64,000 nt of DNA from an uncultured bacterium. GTDB lineage: Bacteria; Cyanobacteriota; Vampirovibrionia; Gastranaerophilales; Gastranaerophilaceae. Numbering within the stretch: the stretch's first letter is position 1; the number at the start of each line of letters is the position of its first letter. Position numbers and translations under genes: made by a program. Under the pieces are notes generated by a model. That model had not been told where the DNA came from and did no database searches. It was given only the letters and a program-made list of their open reading frames with translations. The stretch is from NCBI GenBank assembly GCA_948964545.1, contig CAREDV010000001.1, positions 696,859-760,858 of the forward strand, written 5' to 3'. Positions 44,339-53,401 of this stretch are shown here, piece by piece.

Positions 44339-45710
44339 TATTTTAGTTAAAATAAAAGAAAATTTTGATAATGAAATCTATCTTGTCGGCGGAACTGTGA
44401 GAGATTATTTTATGGGTCTAGAAAGTCACGATAGAGATATTCTTGTAATGGATGAGGATGCAAAAGAGTTTTCTTTAAAACTTCAGAAATTATTCGATGC
44501 AACATTTATCGCGCTTGATGAGGAAAATAAAATTTACAGACTTGTAATGCAAGATAAGGTTAATTATATCGATGTTACTAATCCTGTCGGCGGAACTATA
44601 GAAAAGGATTTGATGCGGAGGGATTTGACTATAAATGCAATTGCCGTAAATATCAGGACAGGTGAAATTGTTGATATTACAGGCGGTGTGGCTGATATTA
44701 CAAATAAATGTATTCATTGTGCAAACGAACATAATTTTATAGATGACCCTTTGAGATTGTTGAGAGTTTATCGTTTTCAGGCTCTTTACGGATTTGATAT
44801 TGCCCCGGAAACAGTCAGTGCAGTTTGCAAATATTCGGATTTAATCAAAAAGCCAGCTGTTGAACGTGTTAACTATGAAATCTTAAGACTTTTCAGCGGT
44901 AAATATGCTCATGCTGCGCTTGAAAATATGAATAAAACCTGGATTTTGGAGAAACTTTTTCCATTTGTAAAAGAATTAAAGCAGGTTCCGCCGAATTCTC
45001 ATCACCATTTGGATTTACTTCACCATTCTATTGAAACGGTTAAGCAGATACAGAATATTTATGATGATTCATCTGATGAGGTTAAAGAACATTTAGATAA
45101 AATTGATTTTGGCGGATTTTCAAGGTTAGCACATTTGAAGTTTGCAGGATTTTTACATGATATCGGCAAATTTTCAACTTGGACAATCGAAGAAGGTGGT
45201 CGACACAGATTTATAAAACATGATGATGTCGGAGCAAAATTGGCGTTAAAACTTTTGAAAAACATGCATTTTTCAAACAAACAAGCGGAATACTTATCAG
45301 CGATGGTTAAAAATCATATTTATCCGTCGCAGGTAATGTGTTCGCCTCAGATTACCGACAAGGTTATGATGCGGTTTGTGCGTAAAATGGATACAAATTC
45401 TGTTGATAACATTATTCTTGCTATGGCTGATAGATTATCAGCCCGTGGACCTGAGATTACCGAGCAAATTGTTGAGCGTAATATAAATTCTTTAAATATG
45501 TTGTTAAAGTTTTATCTTGAAGCCAGAGAAAATCTTAAACCGCTTCCAATACTTTTGACAGGTAATGATGTTATGGAAATTTTAAATATCAAACCATCAC
45601 CAAAACTGGGTGAAATTATGAATGCACTCCATGAAGCTCAATTATCAGGTGATGTTATGACCCGCGAACAGGCGGTTGAATTTATTAGTAGTTCATATTG
45701 CCCTCAGTAA
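44322..45710 (+). CDS. cca: CCA tRNA nucleotidyltransferase / poly(A) polymerase family, with HD domain
   Basis: 462 residues. The nucleotidyltransferase core has VGGTVRDYFMGLESHDRDILV, RRDLTINAIAVN and DDPLRLLRVYRFQALYGF, then an HD domain with HHSIETVKQ and FLHDIGKF. This is the class II CCA-adding/poly(A) polymerase family; the enzyme adds or repairs the 3' CCA of tRNA. In Cyanobacteria the CC- and A-adding jobs may be split between two enzymes, which cannot be judged here. It overlaps rsmE by 17 bases, and its 3' end overlaps the convergent prepilin gene by 26. Confidence 0.9.
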   Translation: MNITDDILVKIKENFDNEIYLVGGTVRDYFMGLESHDRDILVMDEDAKEFSLKLQKLFDATFIALDEENKIYRLVMQDKVNYIDVTNPVGGTIEKDLMRRDLTINAIAVNIRTGEIVDITGGVADITNKCIHCANEHNFIDDPLRLLRVYRFQALYGFDIAPETVSAVCKYSDLIKKPAVERVNYEILRLFSGKYAHAALENMNKTWILEKLFPFVKELKQVPPNSHHHLDLLHHSIETVKQIQNIYDDSSDEVKEHLDKIDFGGFSRLAHLKFAGFLHDIGKFSTWTIEEGGRHRFIKHDDVGAKLALKLLKNMHFSNKQAEYLSAMVKNHIYPSQVMCSPQITDKVMMRFVRKMDTNSVDNIILAMADRLSARGPEITEQIVERNINSLNMLLKFYLEARENLKPLPILLTGNDVMEILNIKPSPKLGEIMNALHEAQLSGDVMTREQAVEFISSSYCPQ

Positions 45711-46394
45711 TGATTTTATAAGCGCAGGTATAGCCTTCCCCGTCTTTGTTACAGTCATCTTCTTGACCAAAACCATAAGGATGAACTTTACCGTTTTCTC
45801 GTTTGTCAAGATAAAAATAAAATATATCCCTGCCGATTTTGTTCGGTTTCTGTTTTCCGTTAACATCAACAATAAACATTAAATCAGGATTTCCCCAGAA
45901 ATAACCGCCTGACGGGTTGCTTAAGAATTTTAGTGCAACTACTGATCCGTCAGCTAATGCAAGCGGATATCCTGCCCAATATACGGACATGTAATCTCTG
46001 ACGGTTGTCCCATTTAATTCTAAATATTTATTTTTTGTAAGTATACATGGGTTTTCAAGCCAGGCTGATTTACCGCAATTTTTCAGATAATTCATATGTT
46101 CTGCGTACATATCAACTACATGTTGATTCGGTTCATCAGTTCCCATACTGTATGCATCAAAAATCCAATTTGAAGGTTCACCTTCTTCATTAACAATTTG
46201 TGTTGTAACATTTTGAATAAGAGAATATGCTTTCTTCATACGTTCAACATAACCCTTGTTTTGAATATTAGTGATAAGGGCTGGCATAATAATTGCAGAA
46301 ACAACACCAATAATACCTAAAGTAATAAGAACCTCAGCTAAAGTGAAACCAACGGGGGGGGGGCGCTCATTGCTTTTCTTAATATTTTTGTCAT
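45685..46394 (-). CDS. Prepilin-like gene, frame broken at a C10 tract (phase-OFF)
   Basis: A strong AAGGAG site lies 8-9 bases before ATG 46394. Reading starts MTKILRKAMS and enters a run of ten C. In the present length the frame then stops after 18 residues (TAG at 46338-46340). With 11 or 8 C the same ATG would read MTKILRKAMSAPPPVG followed by FTLAEVLITLGIIGVVSA, a textbook prepilin signal, and continue to 45685 for about 236 residues. The downstream open part has the C-terminal block VDVNGKQKPNKIGRDIFYF and a final Cys pair, as in the 38856 prepilin. I read it as a phase-variable pilin caught in the OFF state; an assembly error in the homopolymer is the main alternative. Confidence 0.8.
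46354..46363. repeat. G10 homopolymer within a prepilin leader
   Basis: Ten consecutive G on the plus strand (ten C in the coding strand), between AAC and CGCTCAT. It sits 31 bases downstream of the prepilin start codon and breaks the frame by one base. Confidence 0.9.
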
Positions 46395-46701
46395 GTAAAT
46401 ATCTCCTTTTACTATTATTCTACCATTTGGAGTGGTATATTAAGCGTATTTGTTACAATTATTTACATTTTTTTTTGATAATTTTTTTAGTTTTTTGAAC
46501 TATTTTTCTTTTATTTTTTGCAATTTTTAATTAAAAATCTAAAATTTTTTCTTAAAACATACCTTTTTTTAGAAAAAAATGCAAAAATATTTCTTAATAT
46601 CTATTTAATATTTCGTAACTTAAGCGCAATTTTTTTTTTGCTCGGCTTTTAATATGATTGTGTCATTGTTATAATAGTGTGTGGAAAACCAGACAAGAAT
46701 T
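46395..46701. other. AT-rich intergenic region with a promoter
   Basis: About 307 bases between the divergent prepilin and membrane-protein genes. It is extremely AT-rich with several runs of T or A. TATAAT at 46670-46675 is the only clear element; it lies 5 bases before an in-frame GTG (46681) and 26 before ATG 46702. No hairpin, RNA gene or open reading frame of note was found. Confidence 0.5.
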
Positions 46702-48303
46702 ATGATTGATAAAATCAGTGTAGTAAATAATAAACAACATACCCCGCGCAGGGATAACTATTCTCAAAATCCGAGCTTTAACGGCCTGGGTGATGGGATA
46801 ATTTCTGCTGTACAATTGTGCGAAAAATACCCTATGGTAAATGTTTCAGCATTGGATTTGTCTACTGCAATTGTTCCGCGTACTATTATTGAAACTAAAG
46901 AATCTAACGCACATGCAGGTTTTGAAGCTTTTAGGCGTGAATCTTCAGGATTAATAGTAAATTGTTTAATCCCAAGTTTTATTGTAATGGGGATTGCTAA
47001 ACTTTTACAGCGTCCTTTAATGGGCTCGTTTAATAAGTCTAATCTGGTTAATACTTGGGCAAATAGTGATTCTATAGATAAAATACATCATTTTTATGGA
47101 AGTGCTAAGGGAGCAACTCAGAAAGAAAGAGTTGCAAATACTTTCAGAAATATGTTTACAAGTATTTCAGGAGTCGATGGCAATAAAACAAGAGATTTTA
47201 GCGAAATATTTAAAAACAATCCAAAATTTGAAAACGTTGTTCAAGACTTAACTAATGCTGTAACTGCTGAGAAATTGGATAAAAAAGCTGTTAAAAAAGC
47301 TTATGAAACTCTTGTTAAAGAAACACATATTGCAGAAAATATTAGATTTAAAAATGATAAAGGTTTCTTTGCAAATAATCTTGAATCTGTTTGTGATGAT
47401 ACAGTAAAAATGCTTCGTGGTGTTGTAAAAGAAAATATCACAGACCAAAAACAGCTTGCAGATTATTTTAAAAAGGCTAAGAAACTTGTAAATTGGAAAA
47501 GTATCGGCGGTCTGGGACTTATTATTCCCCTTGCTATTTCAATGCAGCCGATAAACAGATGGATTACTCGTAAAACTTCGGGACAAAAAGGTGCTCCAAT
47601 TTATAAAGATTTTGGAAAAGATGCAGAACATAAAGAACTTACTCCAAAAGAAAAACGTGAACTTCTTGCACAAAAATTTATTTCTATTGGCTCAATGATA
47701 GGTGTTGCTGGGCTTTCAATGTTTATGGATAGACCGTCATTGAAAATGTTCCAGTTCAAAGGCCTTTTCCCAACAATGGATCAAGCTAGAATTATTTCAA
47801 CAGCGACTTTTGCAAGCCGTATGGGTGCTGCAGAAGATAAAAATGAATTACGTGAAGCTACAGTTCGTGATATTGCTACCTTTGCAAGTTTTTATTTCTT
47901 AGGAGATTATGTTGCTAAGGGTATTGCAGTTTTATTAGAGAAAAAAAATAAAGATGTTCATCTGATTAATAGATTGCAAAAACAAAAAGATGGTGCGAAT
48001 GTATTACAAAAATTCTGGCATTGGGCAAAACATACAACTTTAAAATCGTCAGATGAACTTGTAACAACTAAAGATAAAAAATTGAGAACTATGTGCCAAA
48101 TTGGTAATATTGTATTCTCGTTACTTTCTTTAGGTGTGTTTATCCCGTTATATACAAGAGCAAAAACAAATAAAAAACATGCAGAAGAACTTGCGAAAAT
48201 GAATGCAGAAAAGGGGCAGACGACGACAGGAACATCTACAGATGATTTTACAAAATCGTTTTTAAAAGATAAAACAGCGTTTAGCGCGTTTACCCATTCG
48301 TAA
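46702..48303 (+). CDS. Membrane protein of an unrecognised family, paralog of the next gene
   Basis: About 533 residues from ATG 46702 (an upstream GTG at 46681 adds 7). The N-terminus is polar and Asn/Gln/Arg-rich and ends in NPSFNG, the shared Phe-x-Gly motif. Hydrophobic helices lie near residues 85-105, 270-290, 325-345, 385-410 and 460-480. SALDLSTAIVPRTIIETKES and AFRRESSGLIV align with AVDLCSMVIPRTTVDFVNRG and ARRESMGTFN of the next gene; so do KMFQFKGLFPTMDQAR and LQFKGMIPTVSQLK. I recognise no enzyme motif. A duplicated lineage-specific membrane family is the best description. Confidence 0.65.
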   Translation: MIDKISVVNNKQHTPRRDNYSQNPSFNGLGDGIISAVQLCEKYPMVNVSALDLSTAIVPRTIIETKESNAHAGFEAFRRESSGLIVNCLIPSFIVMGIAKLLQRPLMGSFNKSNLVNTWANSDSIDKIHHFYGSAKGATQKERVANTFRNMFTSISGVDGNKTRDFSEIFKNNPKFENVVQDLTNAVTAEKLDKKAVKKAYETLVKETHIAENIRFKNDKGFFANNLESVCDDTVKMLRGVVKENITDQKQLADYFKKAKKLVNWKSIGGLGLIIPLAISMQPINRWITRKTSGQKGAPIYKDFGKDAEHKELTPKEKRELLAQKFISIGSMIGVAGLSMFMDRPSLKMFQFKGLFPTMDQARIISTATFASRMGAAEDKNELREATVRDIATFASFYFLGDYVAKGIAVLLEKKNKDVHLINRLQKQKDGANVLQKFWHWAKHTTLKSSDELVTTKDKKLRTMCQIGNIVFSLLSLGVFIPLYTRAKTNKKHAEELAKMNAEKGQTTTGTSTDDFTKSFLKDKTAFSAFTHS

Positions 48304-48318
48304 GGAGATAATAAATAA

Positions 48319-49884
48319 ATGAAAATACAACCAAATATACCCCAATATAATAACAATAATAATCAAAACTTTACAGGTGCAATGGAGGCAGGTACAGCAT
48401 TCTTGCGTTTTCTTGATACAAATCAGGCGTGGGGTGCAAACGCAGTAGATTTATGTTCAATGGTAATTCCAAGAACTACTGTTGATTTTGTTAACAGAGG
48501 CCCTGAAGCTGGTACAGAAACTGCTCGCCGTGAATCTATGGGTACATTTAATCATTCAATGGTAGGTGTATATGGTTCAATTGCAGGTGCATTTTTAGCT
48601 GCTTCGATTAATAATCGTTTTGGCATAAAGGCACATAAAATTTTCGCAGATAATGAAACATTTGAAGCTGTTACAAAATCATTTGATGCTCATAAAGGAA
48701 CAGATTATAGTGCACATTTGAGAAATTTATTTTCTCAGCTTGAAACAGAAGTTGATGGTAAATGGAGAAAAATTCCAGCAGAAGATGTCGATAAGCTTGT
48801 AGGTAAATTTAATTCTTCAATGATGAATAAGCAGACACCAGAGCTTATTAATAAAGAGTTAATGAATTACTCTAAAGCTGTTATAACCAATGCAACTGGC
48901 TCTCAAAGTGCTTATAGATTTGCAGGAAGTAAAAATACGTTTACGCTTTCAAACGGAATTGAAAATATTTATAACATTACAAAAGCAGTAATTGCAAAAG
49001 AAGCTAAAGGAATTTCTTCGGATAATTTCTTAAAAGCAATGAAAAAAATGAATATCAGCCGTTCTTTTATCGGCCTTGGTGTTGCAACTACAATTGGTAT
49101 GTTAACTCAGCCTGTAAATATCTATTTAACTAAAAAGAAAACAGGAAGCGACGGCTTTGTCGGTGTTGCAGGACGTGAAAAAGATAAATCTTCACAGTTT
49201 AAGATGTTAAAACTTGCAGGTGCATCTATTTTCTCACTTGGGGCTTTATCTACTATTACAACAAATCCTAAAAATCTGTTGAGTAAACTTCAATTTAAAG
49301 GAATGATTCCGACTGTTTCTCAATTGAAATTTGTATACGGTTTAACAATTGCATCAAGGATTATGTCTGCACGTGACAAGGATGAATTTAGAGAATCTAT
49401 GGTTAAAGATACTTTAGGTTTCTTGAACTTGCTTGTTCTTGGTGCGCTTGTTACTAAAGGGGTTGCAAGAGCGTTTGATAAATCTTTGATTAATGTAGGA
49501 AAAGACGGTTCTAAAAACTTCTTTAAATGGCTTACAAATTCATCTTTAAAAACACGTGATGAAGTTTTATATACTGAATTGAAGAAAAAAGGAATTTCAA
49601 CAGTTAAAAACGGTAAAGAATTGCCGTTCAAAGAACTTTTGAAACTTGCAGACAAATCAACTAAAGGTAAGCTTAGAGTTCTAAACATTGCACAAGTTGC
49701 AGGCTACTTGTATTCTGGATTAGTTCTTGGTGTGGGTGTTCCGAAGTTAAATATTTATATGACAAATAAATCGGAGGCAAAACGTAAAGCTAAACTTGCT
49801 GAAAAAGAAGCTCAAACTCCAAAATCAGCATTTGATACAATGATGCATGCGGATAATTTGGAGTTTTTAAGCAAAAACATGTAA
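48319..49884 (+). CDS. Membrane protein of an unrecognised family, paralog of the previous gene
   Basis: 521 residues, starting MKIQPNIPQYNNNNNQNFTG: a short polar Asn-rich tail ending in Phe-Thr-Gly. The pattern of hydrophobic helices is like that of the preceding gene (near 85-100, 250-265, 290-310, 335-355, 370-390 and 455-475), as are the PRT...ARRESMG and FKGMIPTVSQ motifs. An AAGGAG site and a 15-base gap link it to that gene in one operon. No signal peptide in the usual sense. Function unknown. Confidence 0.65.
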   Translation: MKIQPNIPQYNNNNNQNFTGAMEAGTAFLRFLDTNQAWGANAVDLCSMVIPRTTVDFVNRGPEAGTETARRESMGTFNHSMVGVYGSIAGAFLAASINNRFGIKAHKIFADNETFEAVTKSFDAHKGTDYSAHLRNLFSQLETEVDGKWRKIPAEDVDKLVGKFNSSMMNKQTPELINKELMNYSKAVITNATGSQSAYRFAGSKNTFTLSNGIENIYNITKAVIAKEAKGISSDNFLKAMKKMNISRSFIGLGVATTIGMLTQPVNIYLTKKKTGSDGFVGVAGREKDKSSQFKMLKLAGASIFSLGALSTITTNPKNLLSKLQFKGMIPTVSQLKFVYGLTIASRIMSARDKDEFRESMVKDTLGFLNLLVLGALVTKGVARAFDKSLINVGKDGSKNFFKWLTNSSLKTRDEVLYTELKKKGISTVKNGKELPFKELLKLADKSTKGKLRVLNIAQVAGYLYSGLVLGVGVPKLNIYMTNKSEAKRKAKLAEKEAQTPKSAFDTMMHADNLEFLSKNM

Positions 49885-49941
49885 TAAGCGTACCGCTTAA
49901 CACGCCAATTTGTGGGTTGGAAGTTTTTTTGCTGGTGCTTA

Positions 49942-50877
49942 TTAGTAGTTCATTTGTGCGTTTGCGCCTGATACAACTTCAATAATTTCCTGTGTGATAG
50001 CAAATTGTCGTGTTTTGTTGTATTGAACCGATAATTCTTTAAGCATTTTTTCCGCATTGTTCGATGCAGCAGACATTGCAGTCATTCTGCTTGCAAGTTC
50101 GCTAGCTTGTGCTTCCAATAATGCTTGAAATAAGATATTTGTTATATACATAGGAACAATTTTTTGCAAAATATGATGCATATCAGGTTCAAATTCTATC
50201 ATAGGCTCGATTATATTATCATGAAGTCTTTCATAATCGTCATTTAAACCTTTTAATGGCAAAATTTCCCAACTTTCAACAAAATAACTCATCATATTTT
50301 TGAAACGTGTTGTTATAATTTCAATTTTATCGATTTGGTGAGAAACATAATATTCTGCAATATCTTCAATAATTATTTTAGCCCCCTCGCCTGTGGGGTC
50401 ATTTGCAACGCTTAGATAAGTTTTTACGATTTCGCAGTTTAATCCCTTACATTTGCGCTTTAAAGTTGTTACACCTTTTTGCCCTACTACAAAGAGGATT
50501 GTTTTAATCCCTTTAGCTTCATATGTTTTAATTGTTTCAAGTGTTTTTCTTACAACGTTGGCATTATAAGCCCCTGCAAGCCCTTTATTTGATGTAATGA
50601 CGAGCAAACCAACAGATTTACATTCTCTTATCTGCAAAAGTTCGGGGTAATTATCTATAGCAGATTTAATTTTGAGTGTTTGCGAACTGTATGTGCCGAC
50701 AGAATTAAGAAGTTTCTTGAACATTGAAACAAGTTCACGTGTAAACGGACGTGACATTTTAACGGTGTTTTCTGCTTTTTTAACTTTAGCTGCAGCTACC
50801 ATTTTCATCGCACGTGTGATTTTTTGTGTACTCTGTACGCTCTGTATTCTGTTTTTAATATCTTTTAAATTTGCCAT
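49942..50877 (-). CDS. atpG: ATP synthase gamma subunit
   Basis: 311 residues. Central rotor shaft of F1. It begins MANLKDIKNRIQSVQSTQKITRAMKMVAAAK and ends ELSVQYNKTRQFAITQEIIEVVSGA, both family hallmarks. The middle contains an insertion-like segment (about 190-235) that may correspond to the extra region of the cyanobacterial gamma subunit, though I see no redox Cys pair there. Last gene of the run; beta and epsilon must lie elsewhere. Confidence 0.95.
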   Translation of the reverse strand: MANLKDIKNRIQSVQSTQKITRAMKMVAAAKVKKAENTVKMSRPFTRELVSMFKKLLNSVGTYSSQTLKIKSAIDNYPELLQIRECKSVGLLVITSNKGLAGAYNANVVRKTLETIKTYEAKGIKTILFVVGQKGVTTLKRKCKGLNCEIVKTYLSVANDPTGEGAKIIIEDIAEYYVSHQIDKIEIITTRFKNMMSYFVESWEILPLKGLNDDYERLHDNIIEPMIEFEPDMHHILQKIVPMYITNILFQALLEAQASELASRMTAMSAASNNAEKMLKELSVQYNKTRQFAITQEIIEVVSGANAQMNY

Positions 50878-50883
50878 TTTTAC

Positions 50884-52395
50884 CTAAAATGTTTTCTTAA
50901 AGTTTTCCAAAGCTGATTTTAACTGTTCTTTATCAACATCAGATAATGCTGAACCGTCATTGATGCGTGTCGCAAGGTCTGAAAGATTTGAATTAAGATA
51001 TGCAAACCATTCTTTTTTGAATTTTGCAACTTCAGAATTTGGTACATCATCAAGCAGTCCGTTGTTCGCAGCGAACAAAATTGTCACCTGTTCAGCAACG
51101 CTTAACGGGTTATATTGAGGTTGTTTAAGAACTTCCGTTAATTTTTCACCGCGTAATAACTGGTTTTTTGTTGCCTGATCCAAATCAGATGCAAACTGAG
51201 CAAATGCTGCAAGCTCGTTATATTGTGCCAAATCAAGTCTTAACTGTCCTGCAACCTGTTTAATTGCTTTTGTTTGCGCCGCACCGCCTACTCGAGACAC
51301 AGAAATCCCTGCGTTAATTGCAGGTCTTACGCCTGAATTAAATAAGTTTGTTTCCAAAAATATCTGTCCGTCAGTAATTGAAATTACGTTTGTCGGGATA
51401 TATGCTGAAACATCGCCAGCCTGAGTTTCGATAATCGGTAATGCCGTGATACTGCCTCCTCCTAGTTCGTCATTCAATTTAACTGCACGTTCAAGAAGTC
51501 TTGAGTGAAGATAGAATACGTCACCAGGATATGCTTCACGTCCTGGCGGTCTTTTTAGAAGCAAACTCATTGCACGGTATGCCTGAGCGTGTTTTGATAA
51601 GTCATCATAAATTATCAAAACATCTTTACCCTGTTCCATAAATTCCTCGCCTATTGCAACACCTGCAAAAGGTGCGATATATTGCAGCGGAGCAGGTTCA
51701 TTGGCTGTTGCGGATACAATAATTGAATAATCCATTGCACCTTTTTCTTCCAATGTTTTTGCAATTTGTGCTACTGTTGAAGCTTTTTGACCGATTGCAA
51801 CATAGATACAAATTACATTCTGACCTTTCTGGTTAATGATTGTGTCAATTGCAATAGCTGTTTTTCCTGTCTGCCTGTCGCCGATAATCAATTCACGCTG
51901 GCCTCTGCCAATAGGAGTTAATGCATCAATTGCAGTTAAACCTGTCTGCAAGGGCTGATGAACTGATTTTCTTGCAACAATACCAGGTGCAACTCTTTCA
52001 ATGGGGCGTGTTTTGTCTGTTACGATTTCACCTTTGCCGTCAAGCGGTTTACCTGTAGGGTCAACAATTCTGCCAATCATTGCATCGCCGACGGGAACTG
52101 ATGCGATACGTCCTGTTGTTTTTACAGTCATTCCCTCTTTAATATGAGTATAATCACCAAGAATTACAATACCAGCATTGTCTTCTTCCAGGTTCATTGT
52201 AATGCCCAGTGTATCACTGCCGTCGTCAAATGTTACAAGCTCATTTGACATAACATTTCTCAGGCCATAAACCCTTGCGATACCATCGCCGACTTCAATT
52301 ACAGTACCAGTATTTGAAATTTCGGTTTGTATTTCATAGTTTTCGATTTTGCTCTTAATTATTGAACTGATTTCATCAGGTTTTATAAGTGCCAT
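50884..52395 (-). CDS. atpA: ATP synthase alpha subunit
   Basis: 503 residues. Non-catalytic nucleotide-binding subunit of F1. Walker A GDRQTGKT, IIYDDLSKHAQAYRAMSLLLKRPPGREAYPGD, and the arginine-finger region AGISVSRVGGAAQ are all present. The N-terminus IIKSKIENYEIQTEISNTGTV is normal. It starts 11 bases after atpH, with AAGGGGAAAT before the ATG. Confidence 0.97.
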   Translation of the reverse strand: MALIKPDEISSIIKSKIENYEIQTEISNTGTVIEVGDGIARVYGLRNVMSNELVTFDDGSDTLGITMNLEEDNAGIVILGDYTHIKEGMTVKTTGRIASVPVGDAMIGRIVDPTGKPLDGKGEIVTDKTRPIERVAPGIVARKSVHQPLQTGLTAIDALTPIGRGQRELIIGDRQTGKTAIAIDTIINQKGQNVICIYVAIGQKASTVAQIAKTLEEKGAMDYSIIVSATANEPAPLQYIAPFAGVAIGEEFMEQGKDVLIIYDDLSKHAQAYRAMSLLLKRPPGREAYPGDVFYLHSRLLERAVKLNDELGGGSITALPIIETQAGDVSAYIPTNVISITDGQIFLETNLFNSGVRPAINAGISVSRVGGAAQTKAIKQVAGQLRLDLAQYNELAAFAQFASDLDQATKNQLLRGEKLTEVLKQPQYNPLSVAEQVTILFAANNGLLDDVPNSEVAKFKKEWFAYLNSNLSDLATRINDGSALSDVDKEQLKSALENFKKTF

Positions 52396-52406
52396 AATTT
52401 CCCCTT

Positions 52407-52919
52407 TTATATTTTACTTAATTTATCTAACTTGTTTTTAAGGCTTGTGTCAATAACATCATCATCAATTTTTATGATTAACCCGCCTATAATATCTGTA
52501 TCAACAATCCATTCAGATTTAATTGTTTTTTGTAACCGTTTTTCTAATTTTTCTGTTACTTTTTGTTTTTGCTCATCTGAAAGCTCAACTGCTGATACAA
52601 CTTCAACTCTTTTTATATTATTGATTTTATCAAGTTCATCAGAATACGCTTGAATAATCTGGTTAAACTCGTTAAATCTGTTTTTTTCAACAAGAATTTT
52701 AATAAAGTTCAGGACTTTTTCGCTTAATTCTTTTTTGAAAATATCGTCTAAGATTTCGTACTTGGTTTGAAGCGAAATCGCAGGGTTAAGCATTGTAATT
52801 TCAAAATCTTTTGATGAATTTATAACATCCAAGACAGTATTCAAGTCTGATAAAGCATTATGATCAGCTTCAAAAAGTGATTTTGCATAAGTTATTGCTG
52901 ATGTTGATATTTTTGTCAT
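52407..52919 (-). CDS. atpH: ATP synthase delta subunit
   Basis: 170 residues. Stator protein that joins the b subunits to the top of F1. The N-terminal helical domain (SAITYAKSLFEA) and the C-terminal motif DTDIIGGLIIKIDDDVIDTSLKNKLDKL are typical. Its first base overlaps the last base of atpF. Confidence 0.92.
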   Translation of the reverse strand: MTKISTSAITYAKSLFEADHNALSDLNTVLDVINSSKDFEITMLNPAISLQTKYEILDDIFKKELSEKVLNFIKILVEKNRFNEFNQIIQAYSDELDKINNIKRVEVVSAVELSDEQKQKVTEKLEKRLQKTIKSEWIVDTDIIGGLIIKIDDDVIDTSLKNKLDKLSKI

Positions 52920-53401
52920 TATATTTCACCTATGCTTTCTTCAATAAATTTGTCATGAAGTTTAGGATTCTCCTCAAGAGTTTTGATAATCTTTTGTTTC
53001 GCAAGTTTAATAGATGCTTTTAAAGCTTTATCGCTCAATTGTGTTGAAAGAGTTTTTTCTTCGCCGATTATTACGTTTTTAACGTTTTTTTCAATCAGCT
53101 TAACCTGTTCCTGCGCATTTTTAATAATTTGGTTTGAAAGTCCTGCTGCACGTTTATCTGCATCATTTAAACGTTGTTTAATATCATCATCAAGGTGTTC
53201 AGCCAGTTTTTTTGCGCTCGAAAGTTTTTGTTTTGCCTGTTCTCTTTCTAATTTAGCATACTCAATTTTATTGATAATTTGCTGTTTCAAATTTTCAACA
53301 GTGTCTGATATATTTAATTTTTTATAAAGCACGGCAAAAATGAGCAGTAAAACTGCAAAGTTAAATGTATTTGATTGTACAATTGCGTTCCAAAAGTTCA
53401 T
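52919..53401 (-). CDS. atpF: ATP synthase b subunit
   Basis: 160 residues. One membrane helix near the N-terminus (about 13-30, FNFAVLLLIFAVLYKKL), then a long charged coiled coil. It is the second of two b-type subunits in the operon; the pair b'/b forms a heterodimeric stalk as in Cyanobacteria. It overlaps both neighbours by a few bases. Confidence 0.88.
   Translation of the reverse strand: MNFWNAIVQSNTFNFAVLLLIFAVLYKKLNISDTVENLKQQIINKIEYAKLEREQAKQKLSSAKKLAEHLDDDIKQRLNDADKRAAGLSNQIIKNAQEQVKLIEKNVKNVIIGEEKTLSTQLSDKALKASIKLAKQKIIKTLEENPKLHDKFIEESIGEI

Noticed and set aside
46287..46394. Start of the second prepilin at the ATG of MPALI
   Set aside because: It lies inside the conserved pilin helix, after the cleavage motif; the real start with a ribosome site is at 46394, across the C tract.
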